A stretch of DNA of 64,000 bases, taken from positions 1 to 64,000 of the forward strand of contig JAFVFL010000016.1 of the NCBI GenBank assembly GCA_017475555.1. The letters run 5' to 3'. Shown piece by piece: positions 8,574 through 17,509 of the stretch. Source of the stretch: Ruminococcus sp. (lineage in GTDB: Bacteria; Bacillota; Clostridia; Oscillospirales; Ruminococcaceae). How positions within the stretch are numbered: position 1 is the stretch's first letter; each line of letters begins with the position of its first letter. The notes beneath the pieces are model-generated. The model saw nothing but the letters and a program-made list of their open reading frames with translations. It did no database searches and was not told the DNA's origin. The translations under genes and the position numbers were made by a program.

Positions 8574-9656
8574 ATGCAGTCAGAGTATCAGCACCTTATA
8601 GATCTTAACGATTATCCGGTATCGTGGTGGAAAAGAGTTGTAGAGCTTGGAGAGGAGATAAGGAATGACCCGGACAGATTTGCACATGAGTGCGACGGAA
8701 AGGTCATGGCTACGCTGTTCTACGAGCCGTCTACACGTACTCAGATGTCTTTCCAGACGGCTATGATCCGCCTTGGGGGAAAGATAATCGGATTCGACAA
8801 TCCAATGAACTCATCTGTCTCAAAGGGTGAGACTATAAAGGACACGACAAAGATCGTCAGCAGCTATGCGGATATCCTTGTAATGCGTCACCCTACAGCC
8901 GGTGCGGCTATGGCTGCGGCTCTCACGGCAGAGTGCCCGGTGGTGAATGCCGGAGACGGCGGACATCTTCACCCTACGCAGACACTCACTGACCTGCTCA
9001 CTCTCAAGATCGAGAAGAAGTCTCTTGACGGGCTTACTATAGGTATGTGCGGCGATCTTATGAACGGAAGGACTGTGCATTCGCTCTGCAAGGCACTCAG
9101 TCAGATGAAGGGCAATAGATTCATATTCATATCAACTCCGGAGCTGAGAATGCCGGAGTACATAAGAGATATCATAAAGGCGAGCGGCAGCACCTTTGAG
9201 GAGGTGCATACTCTTGAAGAGGTCATTGGCAGGCTCGATGTACTTTACATGACCCGTATCCAGGAGGAGCGTTTTGCAAGCAAGGAGGAGTATCTCGCAC
9301 AGAAGAATACCTATGTCCTTGACCGCAGGAAAATGCAGTTTGCAAGGCGTGATATGATAGTAATGCACCCGCTGCCGAGAGTTGACGAGATAACGGACGA
9401 GGTAGACAATGATCCCCGTGCGATGTACTTCAGACAGGCTAAATACGGTGTATATGTCCGCATGGCACTGATACTCACGCTGATAAAGGAGAACCGCCCT
9501 TTTACACTTCTCAGGGGAAAGACCTATGCCAACGTGAGCTGCGGCAATCCTAAGTGTATAACGAACCACGAGCACTATCTCCCCAAGAGCTTCCGCTACA
9601 GCGGTGACGAGACGCTGCTTGAGTGCGAATACTGCGATGAGAGAAAGCTGATATAA
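8574..9656 (+). CDS. pyrB: Aspartate carbamoyltransferase with a fused PyrI-type zinc tail
   Basis: A 360-residue enzyme for the first committed step of pyrimidine synthesis. The catalytic part (about 1-315) has YEPSTRTQMSF, MRHPTAG, NAGDGGHLHPTQTLTD and MHPLPRVDEI. The last ~40 residues carry four Cys at 323, 328, 351 and 354, a C-x4-C-x22-C-x2-C pattern that matches the zinc domain of the regulatory subunit PyrI, including a CIxN/H-like turn and CEYC. There is no allosteric nucleotide-binding domain, so the tail may replace PyrI's subunit contacts without its regulation. RBS CGGAGG precedes the ATG. No separate pyrI is present here. Confidence 0.93.
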   Translation: MQSEYQHLIDLNDYPVSWWKRVVELGEEIRNDPDRFAHECDGKVMATLFYEPSTRTQMSFQTAMIRLGGKIIGFDNPMNSSVSKGETIKDTTKIVSSYADILVMRHPTAGAAMAAALTAECPVVNAGDGGHLHPTQTLTDLLTLKIEKKSLDGLTIGMCGDLMNGRTVHSLCKALSQMKGNRFIFISTPELRMPEYIRDIIKASGSTFEEVHTLEEVIGRLDVLYMTRIQEERFASKEEYLAQKNTYVLDRRKMQFARRDMIVMHPLPRVDEITDEVDNDPRAMYFRQAKYGVYVRMALILTLIKENRPFTLLRGKTYANVSCGNPKCITNHEHYLPKSFRYSGDETLLECEYCDERKLI

Positions 9657-9670
9657 ATCTGAAAAAGCTA

Positions 9671-9699
9671 TTGACTTTTTCTGGGAAATTGTGTATAAT
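9671..9699 (+). promoter_or_regulatory. Promoter of the T-box / tRNA-like / alaS transcript
   Basis: TTGACT (9671-9676), 17-nt spacer, TATAAT (9694-9699). A short hairpin (9661-9667 / 9675-9681) overlaps the -35 and may weakly stop transcription from pyrB. Confidence 0.8.
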
Positions 9700-9705
9700 A
9701 GTTTG

Positions 9706-9977
9706 TGGCAGGTTATAATGCTGCATTAATAATTATAACAACTAATAATATTATATCTAAGTATGCAATGATGGGTCTGACCGCTGCAGCCGTTCTTACA
9801 GAGAGGAAGCGTTATGCTGAGAACTTCCGGACGGCGGGCGGGTGCTGTCCCGGAGCATCTCCGGGAAACCGGAGCGCAGCTCAGCGTTATGGGGCTAAGA
9901 GGGGAGAGCAGTGCTTTCCTGAATTTGGGTGGTACCACGAATGCCTTCGTCCCATATTGGCGGCGGGGGTGTTTTTT
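9706..9977 (+). promoter_or_regulatory. T-box riboswitch for alaS (alanine)
   Basis: The leader holds a long Stem I with the AGAGAGG...GCTGAGA distal signature (about 9800-9823), then the conserved T-box core TGGGTGGTACCACG (9926-9939). The bulge TGGT would pair with an uncharged ACCA 3' end. A GC-rich terminator arm ends in six T at 9972-9977. The best specifier candidate is GCT (Ala) at 9844-9846, agreeing with alaS downstream. Uncharged tRNA-Ala should stabilise the antiterminator and allow read-through into the tRNA-like element and alaS. Confidence 0.88.
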
Positions 9978-9994
9978 ATTCGCTTTTTATTTTT

Positions 9995-10125
9995 GTGCCG
10001 TTAGCTCAGCTGGCAGAGCACTTGACCGTTTCTTACTTTGAGAAGCGGATAACGTCTTGATAAAGACGCTGACAGCACATTATACATATTATAATGCGTC
10101 GCAGGTTCGAGTCCTGCACGGCACA
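9995..10125 (+). ncRNA. tRNA-like element with expanded anticodon domain
   Basis: Acceptor arms GTGCCGT (9995-10001) and ACGGCAC (10118-10124) pair fully. T8-A9, D-arm GCTC/GAGC with A14, G18G19 and A21, variable loop GCGTC and T-arm GCAGG-TTCGAGT-CCTGC are all canonical; discriminator A, no encoded CCA. But 75 nt (10021-10095) replace the 17-nt anticodon arm, and no arm with U33 can be drawn. The insert folds into hairpins at 10026-10048 (8 bp, 7-nt loop), 10053-10068 (6 bp) and 10078-10096 (7 bp). The body resembles tRNA-Lys of this bacterial group (from memory). It lies between the T-box terminator and alaS, so it should be made only on read-through. It could be a decayed or interrupted tRNA-Lys, or a functional tRNA mimic. 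Confidence 0.6.
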
Positions 10126-10164
10126 CTAAGTCAAATGATAAAATTAAAAGGAGATATTAAGATC

Positions 10165-12795
10165 ATGGAATGGACAGGACTTAACGACCTCAGAGAAAAA
10201 TATCTATCTTTCTTTGAGAGCAAGAACCACACAAGAATGGCGAGTGCTTCACTCGTGCCGCAGGGAGATAAGAGCCTGCTGCTCATCAACTCCGGTATGG
10301 CACCGCTCAAGAAGTATTTTCTCGGTCAGGCAGTACCGCCGAACAAGAGAGTTACCACCTGCCAGAAATGTATCCGTACCCCGGATATCGAGAGTGTAGG
10401 AAAGACCGCAAGGCACGGTACTTATTTTGAAATGCTCGGCAACTTCTCCTTCGGCGATTATTTCAAGTCTGAGGCGATAGATTGGGCATGGGAGTTCCTT
10501 ACCGGAGTGCTTGCTATCCCGGCTGACAGGCTGTGGGTGACTATATACGAGAGCGATGACGAGGCAGAGCAGCTGTGGCTCAACAATATCGGCATACCTA
10601 AGGAGCGTATAATCCGGCTTGGCAAGAAGGATAATTTCTGGGAGCATGGTTCAGGTCCGTGCGGCCCGTGCAGTGAGATACACTTTGACAGAGGTGAGTC
10701 CTACGGGTCATTCGAAAGCTTCGAGCAGGCAAGCGATATTGACAGAGTTATAGAGATATGGAATCTTGTTTTCAGTCAGTTCGACAGCGACGGAAACGGT
10801 CACTATGAGGAAATGAAGAGCAAGAATATCGACACCGGAATGGGTCTTGAAAGACTTGCCTGTGTAATGCAGGGCGTTGACAATATCTTTGAGGTCGATA
10901 CTGTGCAGAATATCATGAAGCACATCTCGAAGATAGCGGGTGTTGAGTACAAAAAGGACGCAAAGACCGATGTATCCCTCAGGGTCATCACAGATCATAT
11001 CCGCAGCACTACATTTATGGTCGGCGACGGGATAATGCCGTCGAATGAAGGCAGAGGTTACGTGCTCAGGAGACTTCTCCGCCGTGCTGCACGCCATGGC
11101 AGACTTCTCGGAATTAAGAAGCCGTTTCTTTGTGAGGTGTGTGACACCGTCATCAACGAGAATGCCGGAGCATATCCTGAGCTTGCAGAGAAGCGTGACT
11201 ACATAAAGAAGATAATCGGTGTCGAGGAGGAGGCTTTTGCACGTACTATCGACAAGGGTACAGAGCTTCTCAACAAGTTCACAGCAGAGCTTACAGAGAG
11301 CGGAAAGACCATACTTTCCGGCGAGAATGCGTTCATGCTCTCAGATACCTACGGCTTCCCGATAGACCTTACGAACGAGATCTGCGAGGAGAGAGGCTTA
11401 AAGGTCGATACAGAGCGATTCACAGAGCTTGCAAAGGAGCAGAGAGCGAGAGCAAAGGCTGATCATCTTGCAAAGGCAGGCTCATCGTGGGCAGACAACA
11501 GCATAAGGATCGACGCTCCTAAGACAGTATTCACAGGCTATACAAGCATGATCGAGAAAGAGGTAACTGTTCTTGCGATATACAAGGACGGACAGGAGAC
11601 GGAGACTGCTGCCGAGGGAGAGGACGTAGTAATACTCCTTGACAGAACTCCGTTTTATGCTGAGAGCGGCGGACAGGTCGGCGATACTGGCAATATTTTC
11701 GGGAACAAGGTATTAGCTGAGGTCGCAGATACTATAAAGTCTGAGGGACACTTCCTTCACATAGCTACTGTTACCGAGGGCAGCTTATCCAAGGGTGACA
11801 AGATGACTGCAATGGTCAACATTGCAAGAAGAAGTGCGATTATGCGTAACCATACCTCTGCACACCTTCTCCAGAATGCACTCCGCAAGGTACTGGGTGA
11901 CCATGTACATCAGGCTGGACAGCTTGTCAATGAAAGAGCTTGCCGCTTCGACTTCAATCACTTCTCCGCAATGACTGAGCAGGAAATAGCCGAGGTAGAG
12001 ATGATAGTCAATGCAGCGATAATGGCTGCGGTACCTGTAACAATGGAGGAAATGCCGATCGAGGAGGCTAAAAAGCTTGGTGCAATGGCACTCTTCGGCG
12101 AAAAATACGGCGATACAGTAAGAGTTGTTACAGCCGGTGAATCAATAGAGTTCTGCGGCGGTACACACGTAAGCAACTGCTCACAGATAGGTCTTTTCAA
12201 GATAGTTTCTGAAAGCTCCGTAGCAGCGGGCGTAAGGCGTATTGAGGCTGTTACCGGCACAGGAGTGCTTGAGCTTCTTAACGGGTATAAGGATACTATC
12301 GCACGCTCCGCAAAGGCTCTGAAGCTTGCGAACGTGAATGAGCTGCCTGAGAAATGTGCAGCAGCTGCGGCTGAAATAAAGGAGAAGGACAGAGAGCTTG
12401 AGTCTCTCCGCCAGCAGATAGCCAATGCACAGGCTGCTGCTATATTTGACAACGCTGAGGAGATAAACGGAGTAAAGGTCGTTTCAGCGATGATAACCGA
12501 GGCAGGAGCTGATGCTCTGAGAAAAATGGGCGACAGCATAAAGGACAGGGACGATGCAGTAATAGCTCTGTTTGGCGGTCTGAGCGGCGAAAAGGGTACA
12601 TTCTACTGTGTCTGCACACCGGCTGCTGTGAAGAAGGGAGCACACGCCGGAAAGATAGTCCAGAGAGTTGCAGCAGTTACCGGCGGAAAGGGCGGCGGAC
12701 GTCCTGACAGTGCTATGGCTGGTATCGGAAAGACCTATATGGCAGATGAAGCACTCATGGATTTCAAGTCCATAGCAGCTGAGTTTATAAACTGA
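10165..12795 (+). CDS. alaS: Alanyl-tRNA synthetase
   Basis: An 876-residue class II synthetase that charges tRNA-Ala. N-terminal aminoacylation domain: INSGMAPLKKYF, CQKCIRTPDIE, GNFSFGDYFK and GMGLERL. The editing domain holds HTSAH (zinc ligands) and CGGTHVSNC, and the C-terminal GGKGGGRPDSAMAG of the C-Ala/DHHA1 part is present. The start is the ATG at 10165 (MEWTGL) with AAAAGGAG at 10146-10153; the open frame upstream is tRNA-like sequence. It is the first protein gene of a long rightward operon under T-box control. Confidence 0.96.
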   Translation: MEWTGLNDLREKYLSFFESKNHTRMASASLVPQGDKSLLLINSGMAPLKKYFLGQAVPPNKRVTTCQKCIRTPDIESVGKTARHGTYFEMLGNFSFGDYFKSEAIDWAWEFLTGVLAIPADRLWVTIYESDDEAEQLWLNNIGIPKERIIRLGKKDNFWEHGSGPCGPCSEIHFDRGESYGSFESFEQASDIDRVIEIWNLVFSQFDSDGNGHYEEMKSKNIDTGMGLERLACVMQGVDNIFEVDTVQNIMKHISKIAGVEYKKDAKTDVSLRVITDHIRSTTFMVGDGIMPSNEGRGYVLRRLLRRAARHGRLLGIKKPFLCEVCDTVINENAGAYPELAEKRDYIKKIIGVEEEAFARTIDKGTELLNKFTAELTESGKTILSGENAFMLSDTYGFPIDLTNEICEERGLKVDTERFTELAKEQRARAKADHLAKAGSSWADNSIRIDAPKTVFTGYTSMIEKEVTVLAIYKDGQETETAAEGEDVVILLDRTPFYAESGGQVGDTGNIFGNKVLAEVADTIKSEGHFLHIATVTEGSLSKGDKMTAMVNIARRSAIMRNHTSAHLLQNALRKVLGDHVHQAGQLVNERACRFDFNHFSAMTEQEIAEVEMIVNAAIMAAVPVTMEEMPIEEAKKLGAMALFGEKYGDTVRVVTAGESIEFCGGTHVSNCSQIGLFKIVSESSVAAGVRRIEAVTGTGVLELLNGYKDTIARSAKALKLANVNELPEKCAAAAAEIKEKDRELESLRQQIANAQAAAIFDNAEEINGVKVVSAMITEAGADALRKMGDSIKDRDDAVIALFGGLSGEKGTFYCVCTPAAVKKGAHAGKIVQRVAAVTGGKGGGRPDSAMAGIGKTYMADEALMDFKSIAAEFIN

Positions 12796-12812
12796 AAAAG
12801 GAGCAAGGAAAG

Positions 12813-13166
12813 ATGGATTGTTTATTCTGTAAGATAATAGACGGGGATATCCCGAGTACAAAGGTGTATGAGGACGAGTACGTATACAGCTTCAAGGATA
12901 TCGCACCTATCGCACCGATACACTATCTTATTATCCCGAAGGCACACGTATCGAGTGCAAATGATATAACAGGTGAGAACTCCTCACTCGTTGCGAAGGT
13001 ATTTGAAGCCGCAGCAAAGATAGCAAAGGCAGAGGGCATTGAGAGCTATCGTATCATCAACAACTGCGGTGACGACGCAGGACAGACTGTGAAGCATCTG
13101 CATTTCCATATGCTGGCAGGCGTAAAGATGGGCTGGGGACCTGAGTCTCTTGGCAGGACTGAATAA
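12813..13166 (+). CDS. HIT-family (HINT-type) nucleotide hydrolase
   Basis: A 117-residue histidine-triad protein with the signature HLHFHML near the C-terminus and the N-terminal CLFCKI pair typical of Hint proteins. The family hydrolyses purine nucleoside phosphoramidates and aminoacyl-adenylates, which makes its position 17 nt after alaS sensible. Cytoplasmic. The physiological substrate is not shown by sequence. Confidence 0.93.
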   Translation: MDCLFCKIIDGDIPSTKVYEDEYVYSFKDIAPIAPIHYLIIPKAHVSSANDITGENSSLVAKVFEAAAKIAKAEGIESYRIINNCGDDAGQTVKHLHFHMLAGVKMGWGPESLGRTE

Positions 13167-13176
13167 GAGGTGCAGA

Positions 13177-13716
13177 ATGTCAGGTACATATAAAATGACT
13201 ATCGCCGGACTTGAGAGGGAGCTCCCTCTCTGTCCGCTGAATGATAAGATAGATATAGCGGCATTTGTAATGTTTTCGGATGTCGAGCTTACTGTGAAGG
13301 CTGCTGAGGAGCTGCTGAAAAAATGCGGTGATTTCGATGTTATACTTACAGCTGAGTCAAAGGGCATACCTCTTGCATATGAGATGTCAAGACAGTGCGG
13401 AAAGCCGTATGCTGTCGCAAGAAAAACTGTAAAGCTCTACATGACAGATCCGATCTCGGTCAAGGTAAAGTCGATAACCACAGCTGCTGAACAGACTCTG
13501 TTTCTGTCAAAGGAAAAGGCAGAGCTTATCAGCGGAAAAAAAGTGCTTCTCCTTGATGATGTTATAAGCACAGGTGAATCGCTCATCGCTTTGCAGAGGC
13601 TCACAGAAGCAGCAGGCGGTGAGATAAGTGCAATGGCGGCAGTTCTTGCTGAGGGTGACGCAGCTGACAGAAATGATATAGTATTCCTTGAAAAGCTGCC
13701 GCTGTTTTTCAAATAA
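13177..13716 (+). CDS. Phosphoribosyltransferase (adenine PRTase-like)
   Basis: A 179-residue type I phosphoribosyltransferase with the PRPP loop KVLLLDDVISTGES and the upstream ILTAESKGIPLAYEMS segment of Apt-like proteins. It probably moves a nucleobase to or from PRPP, but the base cannot be told; apt or xpt-like proteins share this outline. The ATG at 13177 is chosen because AAGAGGTG is 5-6 nt upstream; the longer frame overlaps the HIT gene. Confidence 0.82.
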   Translation: MSGTYKMTIAGLERELPLCPLNDKIDIAAFVMFSDVELTVKAAEELLKKCGDFDVILTAESKGIPLAYEMSRQCGKPYAVARKTVKLYMTDPISVKVKSITTAAEQTLFLSKEKAELISGKKVLLLDDVISTGESLIALQRLTEAAGGEISAMAAVLAEGDAADRNDIVFLEKLPLFFK

Positions 13717-13722
13717 GCTGAA

Positions 13723-15822
13723 ATGAAGCGGAAGATGATCGGCATTTCCTCGGCATATATTTCGGGATTGTTTTTCGCTTCTCTCATTGTCGGTGGCTCA
13801 GGGACAGGCTTTTGTATGCTCGTGCTTGCCGCCGCCTTCGCCGGTATCATGTATCTCCGTGTCAGAGGAGCGGTCTTCTGGTCTGATGTATTGCTGATTC
13901 TGATAAGCTTTTGTGCGGCTGCTGCGGTGTTTATCGGTTACACACGATACAGTGCTGACAAAATACGCAGCTATGCCGGGAGTACCGGCAGCTTTTCCGG
14001 AGCTGTTGAGGATATCACGCTGTACGAGGGCGGATTTGCTTCATATATCCTTGACGGGGAAATAGACGGAGAGCAGAGGGCGAGGATAACGGTGTATATC
14101 AATGAGCTTGACGCTGAGTACGGCGACAGGGTGAATATAGACAGCTGCCGGTTTTCCATACCGGAAAAGGATTATCTTTTTGATGCACAGAGCTATTACC
14201 GCCCGGAGAGGGTATTTCTGTCTGCCGGGAGTGTTAAGGGTATAAGCGTTGAAAGTCTCGGAAAGCGAAGGCTGAAGAACCTGATAATGAGCTACCGGAG
14301 CCGCATGATGATGAGATTCAACAGCTATCTCGGAGAGGAATGCGGCGGCTTTCTGTCGGGTATGGTATTCGGAGAAAAGCAGTGGATAGACAGGAGCACG
14401 AGAACTGCACTCTACCGCAGCGGTATTGGTCATATCATGGCGGTTTCAGGACTTCATGTCTCGCTTGCCGCAGCGTTTCTCATGTTTGTGCTGAAATGGC
14501 TGCGCGTGAACAGAGCGGCGGCATTTGTCCTTCTTCTTGTCATGATATCGCTTCTTGCTACAGCAGCGGACAGTCCGGCATCTGCCGTCAGAGCAGCAAT
14601 AATGACCGCAATTCTGTACCTTGCATGGTTTCTCAGACGCATAGGCGACAGCCTCAATGCACTGGCAGTTACCGCACTTGTTATGTGTATCCATAACCCA
14701 TATGTGATATACTCTCCCGGATTCATGCTGTCTCTTTCCGGCTCGTTCGGGGCAGCCGCTGCAGCTCCTTATCTGACGAGGAATATACCGGCTGATACTC
14801 TTAAAAACCGCATAATAAAGTCATTTATGACGGCATTTTACATATCCCTGTCCGTCTTTCCGCTGAGCTTATACTATTTTTCTGAGGTTTCGCTGATATC
14901 TCCTCTGACAAATGTTATCATAATACCGCTGTGTACATTGGCAATGCTCTGCGGTCTTATTTTCGTACTCACTGGCGGGCTGTTGAATTTTCTTCCAGTA
15001 GTAAAGCCGATGATAAGTGCGGTCATCTTCATATCAGACAAGATATCAGGAGCTGGAGTATTCACGATATCCTCTGGCGGAAATATCCTGCCGCCAGCTG
15101 CGATCGCCTGCGGAGCGGCAGTAATGACAGCGTATATCATTTCCAAGGATCCTGTTTCCGTAAAGCACTCAATGCTCATCACCGGTGCTATATTCGCTGT
15201 TTCAGCTGCGGTCAGTGCCTATATCAGATGGGATACTTGTACTGTGGCGGTGCTCGGAAAGGACAGCAATGCAGTTGTTGTGGTAAGCTGTCACGGAAGT
15301 GCGGATATTATCGATCTCAGCGGTCATTATAAATCAGCGAGATATGCAGCAAGGTATCTGTCAGAGTATGGTCTGACCAACATTGATTCAGCAGCCCTTA
15401 TCAAAAATGTTAATTCACAGTATGCTGCCTATGCCAATGAGCTCGGAAATGAAAAGCCGGGATACTGGGTAGGCAGTACGGAGATAATCTGCGGTGAAAA
15501 GATAAAGAAGACCACAGCCGGGAGCTTTTTTACTGTAAGCAAGGGCGATTATACGATAAACTGGCAGAATGATGTGCTTACCGTAGATACAGGAGAGCTG
15601 AGCATCACATTTGCACAGGCTGGCTACAAAGCAGAAACGGAGTCTTATCCGGACAGTGATCTGTATGTATTTTACGGTAAAGTACCCTCCGGTGCTGACA
15701 CGGTGCCCGGAGCGGTGTATCTTGCAGAGGCTGGCACAGAAGCAGGATATTCCGGCATAAACAATTTCACTATAGTATGTGATGCGATAGAAAACGGCAA
15801 GGTAAAGCTAAGGAGGCTCTGA
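13723..15822 (+). CDS. comEC: ComEC/Rec2-type DNA uptake channel, C-terminal MBL domain degenerate
   Basis: A 699-residue polytopic membrane protein. The N-terminal OB-like domain (about 60-180) is followed by the ComEC competence core, with FLSGMVFGEKQWID, GIGHIMAVSGLHVSL and many membrane helices (about 215-500). This family moves single-stranded DNA through the membrane. The C-terminal region (from about 500) sits where a metallo-beta-lactamase domain is expected, but I find no HxHxDH or HxDxDH metal motif, so the nuclease activity proposed for this domain is probably lost. The holA start overlaps its stop (TGATG). Confidence 0.88.
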   Translation: MKRKMIGISSAYISGLFFASLIVGGSGTGFCMLVLAAAFAGIMYLRVRGAVFWSDVLLILISFCAAAAVFIGYTRYSADKIRSYAGSTGSFSGAVEDITLYEGGFASYILDGEIDGEQRARITVYINELDAEYGDRVNIDSCRFSIPEKDYLFDAQSYYRPERVFLSAGSVKGISVESLGKRRLKNLIMSYRSRMMMRFNSYLGEECGGFLSGMVFGEKQWIDRSTRTALYRSGIGHIMAVSGLHVSLAAAFLMFVLKWLRVNRAAAFVLLLVMISLLATAADSPASAVRAAIMTAILYLAWFLRRIGDSLNALAVTALVMCIHNPYVIYSPGFMLSLSGSFGAAAAAPYLTRNIPADTLKNRIIKSFMTAFYISLSVFPLSLYYFSEVSLISPLTNVIIIPLCTLAMLCGLIFVLTGGLLNFLPVVKPMISAVIFISDKISGAGVFTISSGGNILPPAAIACGAAVMTAYIISKDPVSVKHSMLITGAIFAVSAAVSAYIRWDTCTVAVLGKDSNAVVVVSCHGSADIIDLSGHYKSARYAARYLSEYGLTNIDSAALIKNVNSQYAAYANELGNEKPGYWVGSTEIICGEKIKKTTAGSFFTVSKGDYTINWQNDVLTVDTGELSITFAQAGYKAETESYPDSDLYVFYGKVPSGADTVPGAVYLAEAGTEAGYSGINNFTIVCDAIENGKVKLRRL

Positions 15823-16904
15823 TGCCAAGGATCGACCCGAGGACACTGATATCTAAGGTAAAAAAGGACGGACCGGACAGGCTGTACTATATCTACGGCA
15901 CAGACCTGAACAGGGTGGAAAAGCTGACAAAGCAGCTTATTCGTGCAGTTGCCGGTGAGGACGGGGAGCTGTCTGTGAACCGCATACAGGGAAATCAGCT
16001 TGACCTTTCCGAGCTTGAGGATATGATACAGCTTTTTCCGATGATGTCGGAATATAACTGCGTATTCATCAATGATTATAACTGTGAAAAGCCGCTTGAG
16101 AACATGAATGGCAGGACTGCCGATACAATAACCAAGGGACTTCTTGCGGCACTGAAAAATATCCCCCCTCAGACTGTTGTTATCTTCAACGTCACCGGCT
16201 TTGAGATCAAGGTCAGAAAGGGTGCTGTTGCCGATAAAAACAAGAAGCTTGCGGATTTTGCCGAGAAAAACGGAACTGTATGTGCGGTCGATATAAAGAC
16301 ACCCGGAGAGGTCGCACGTGACATATCCGCAGGTGTATCTGCACGAGGCGGAATGATATCTCTTGCCGCAGCAAGGGAGCTTGCTGAGATGTGCCTGTAT
16401 GATACTCTGATGATAGGCAACGAGATAGACAAGCTTTGTGCGTATGCAGACGGCAGTGAGATAACGAGTGATATGCTTCATGAGCTTGTCCACCAGCAGA
16501 GCGATGTTACAGCATATAAGCTCGCCTCAGCAGTTGCGGCAATGGACAGAAGGGTAGCATTTGAGGCGATAGACGAGATGAACATTGACAATGAGAACAG
16601 GGGACTTGTCCTGTATGCAATAACAAATACATTTCTCGACCTTTACCGTGCTTCGTGTGCGAAACGCTCCGGAAGGAGCATTGCCGATATGACAGGTGAT
16701 TTCGGTTACACACGGGATTTTGTGGTATGGAATGCCTTCCGTGACTGTGCAAGATTCACACCCGAACGGCTCAGACAGTGCATAAGGATACTCCGTGATA
16801 CAACAATGCAGCTGAACTCCACCTCTGCTGACCCGAAAACGGCACTTGAGCTTGCAGCGGCGAAAATGCTGACATTGGACGATAACAAGAATAACAGAGC
16901 ATGA
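15822..16904 (+). CDS. holA: DNA polymerase III delta subunit
   Basis: A 360-residue clamp-loader delta subunit, which opens the sliding clamp. N-terminal LYYIYGTDLNRVEKLTKQL, a long AAA-like domain with FPMMSEYNCVFINDY and VIFNVTGFEIKVRKG, and the C-terminal helical collar typical of HolA. The order comEC-holA is common in Firmicutes. Its start shares one base with the comEC stop, and its stop overlaps the next start by 4 nt. Confidence 0.9.
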   Translation: MPRIDPRTLISKVKKDGPDRLYYIYGTDLNRVEKLTKQLIRAVAGEDGELSVNRIQGNQLDLSELEDMIQLFPMMSEYNCVFINDYNCEKPLENMNGRTADTITKGLLAALKNIPPQTVVIFNVTGFEIKVRKGAVADKNKKLADFAEKNGTVCAVDIKTPGEVARDISAGVSARGGMISLAAARELAEMCLYDTLMIGNEIDKLCAYADGSEITSDMLHELVHQQSDVTAYKLASAVAAMDRRVAFEAIDEMNIDNENRGLVLYAITNTFLDLYRASCAKRSGRSIADMTGDFGYTRDFVVWNAFRDCARFTPERLRQCIRILRDTTMQLNSTSADPKTALELAAAKMLTLDDNKNNRA

Positions 16905-17509
16905 TACAGATCAATGAAGCGATAATCGTAGAGGGAAAATACGATAAGATAAGGCTGTCCTCAGTCGTTGACGCAGTGATAATCCCGGTGAACGGCTTCC
17001 GGATATACAAGGACAGCGAGACTATGCAGCTTATACGCAGCTTTGCACAGAGGACGGGTATCATAATACTTACCGATTCTGACAGTGCAGGCAGACGGAT
17101 CAGGGGATATATCCGTGGAGCTGTCGGGGACGGCAGTGTAAAGGATGTATATATCCCGGATATATTCGGCAAGGAAAAGCGTAAGGAAAAGCCTTCTGCG
17201 GAAGGAAAGCTCGGAGTTGAGGGTATATCGCAGGAGCTGCTTCTTCAGGCGTTTGAAAAAGCCGGGATAACCTCAGAGCAGCGTGACAGAAGGCATGATA
17301 TAACGAGCTATACGATGTATGAGCTCGGACTGAGCGGCACAAGCTCAAGCAGCAGACTCAGAAAAAAACTACAGTCCGCACTCGGTCTTCCGGAGATGAT
17401 GTCTGCCCATGCACTGAGGGATGTGCTTGATTCGATGATGGATTCGGCAGAGCTGAGGGAGACGGTCGAAGGGATAAAAAGGGAGGTTGCAGACAGCGAT
17501 GATATATAG
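16901..17509 (+). CDS. RNase M5-like Toprim protein
   Basis: A 202-residue protein with an N-terminal Toprim fold: AIIVEGKYDKIRL (catalytic Glu) and ILTDSDSAGRRIRGYI (DxD). It matches ribonuclease M5 / DUF4093-type proteins, which mature 5S rRNA precursors. The C-terminal helical part (about 115-200) fits the DUF4093 accessory region. ATGA overlap with holA. Classic RnmV activity is inferred from family only. Confidence 0.83.
   Translation: MIQINEAIIVEGKYDKIRLSSVVDAVIIPVNGFRIYKDSETMQLIRSFAQRTGIIILTDSDSAGRRIRGYIRGAVGDGSVKDVYIPDIFGKEKRKEKPSAEGKLGVEGISQELLLQAFEKAGITSEQRDRRHDITSYTMYELGLSGTSSSSRLRKKLQSALGLPEMMSAHALRDVLDSMMDSAELRETVEGIKREVADSDDI

Noticed and set aside
10021..10095. Group I or group II intron in the tRNA-like element
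   Set aside because: The insert is too short (about 58 extra nt) for a catalytic core and no anticodon loop could be rebuilt by removing a single segment.
15672..16493. Leftward open frame across comEC/holA
   Set aside because: Shadow of two strongly supported rightward genes; its composition is Cys/His/Arg-rich and non-protein-like.
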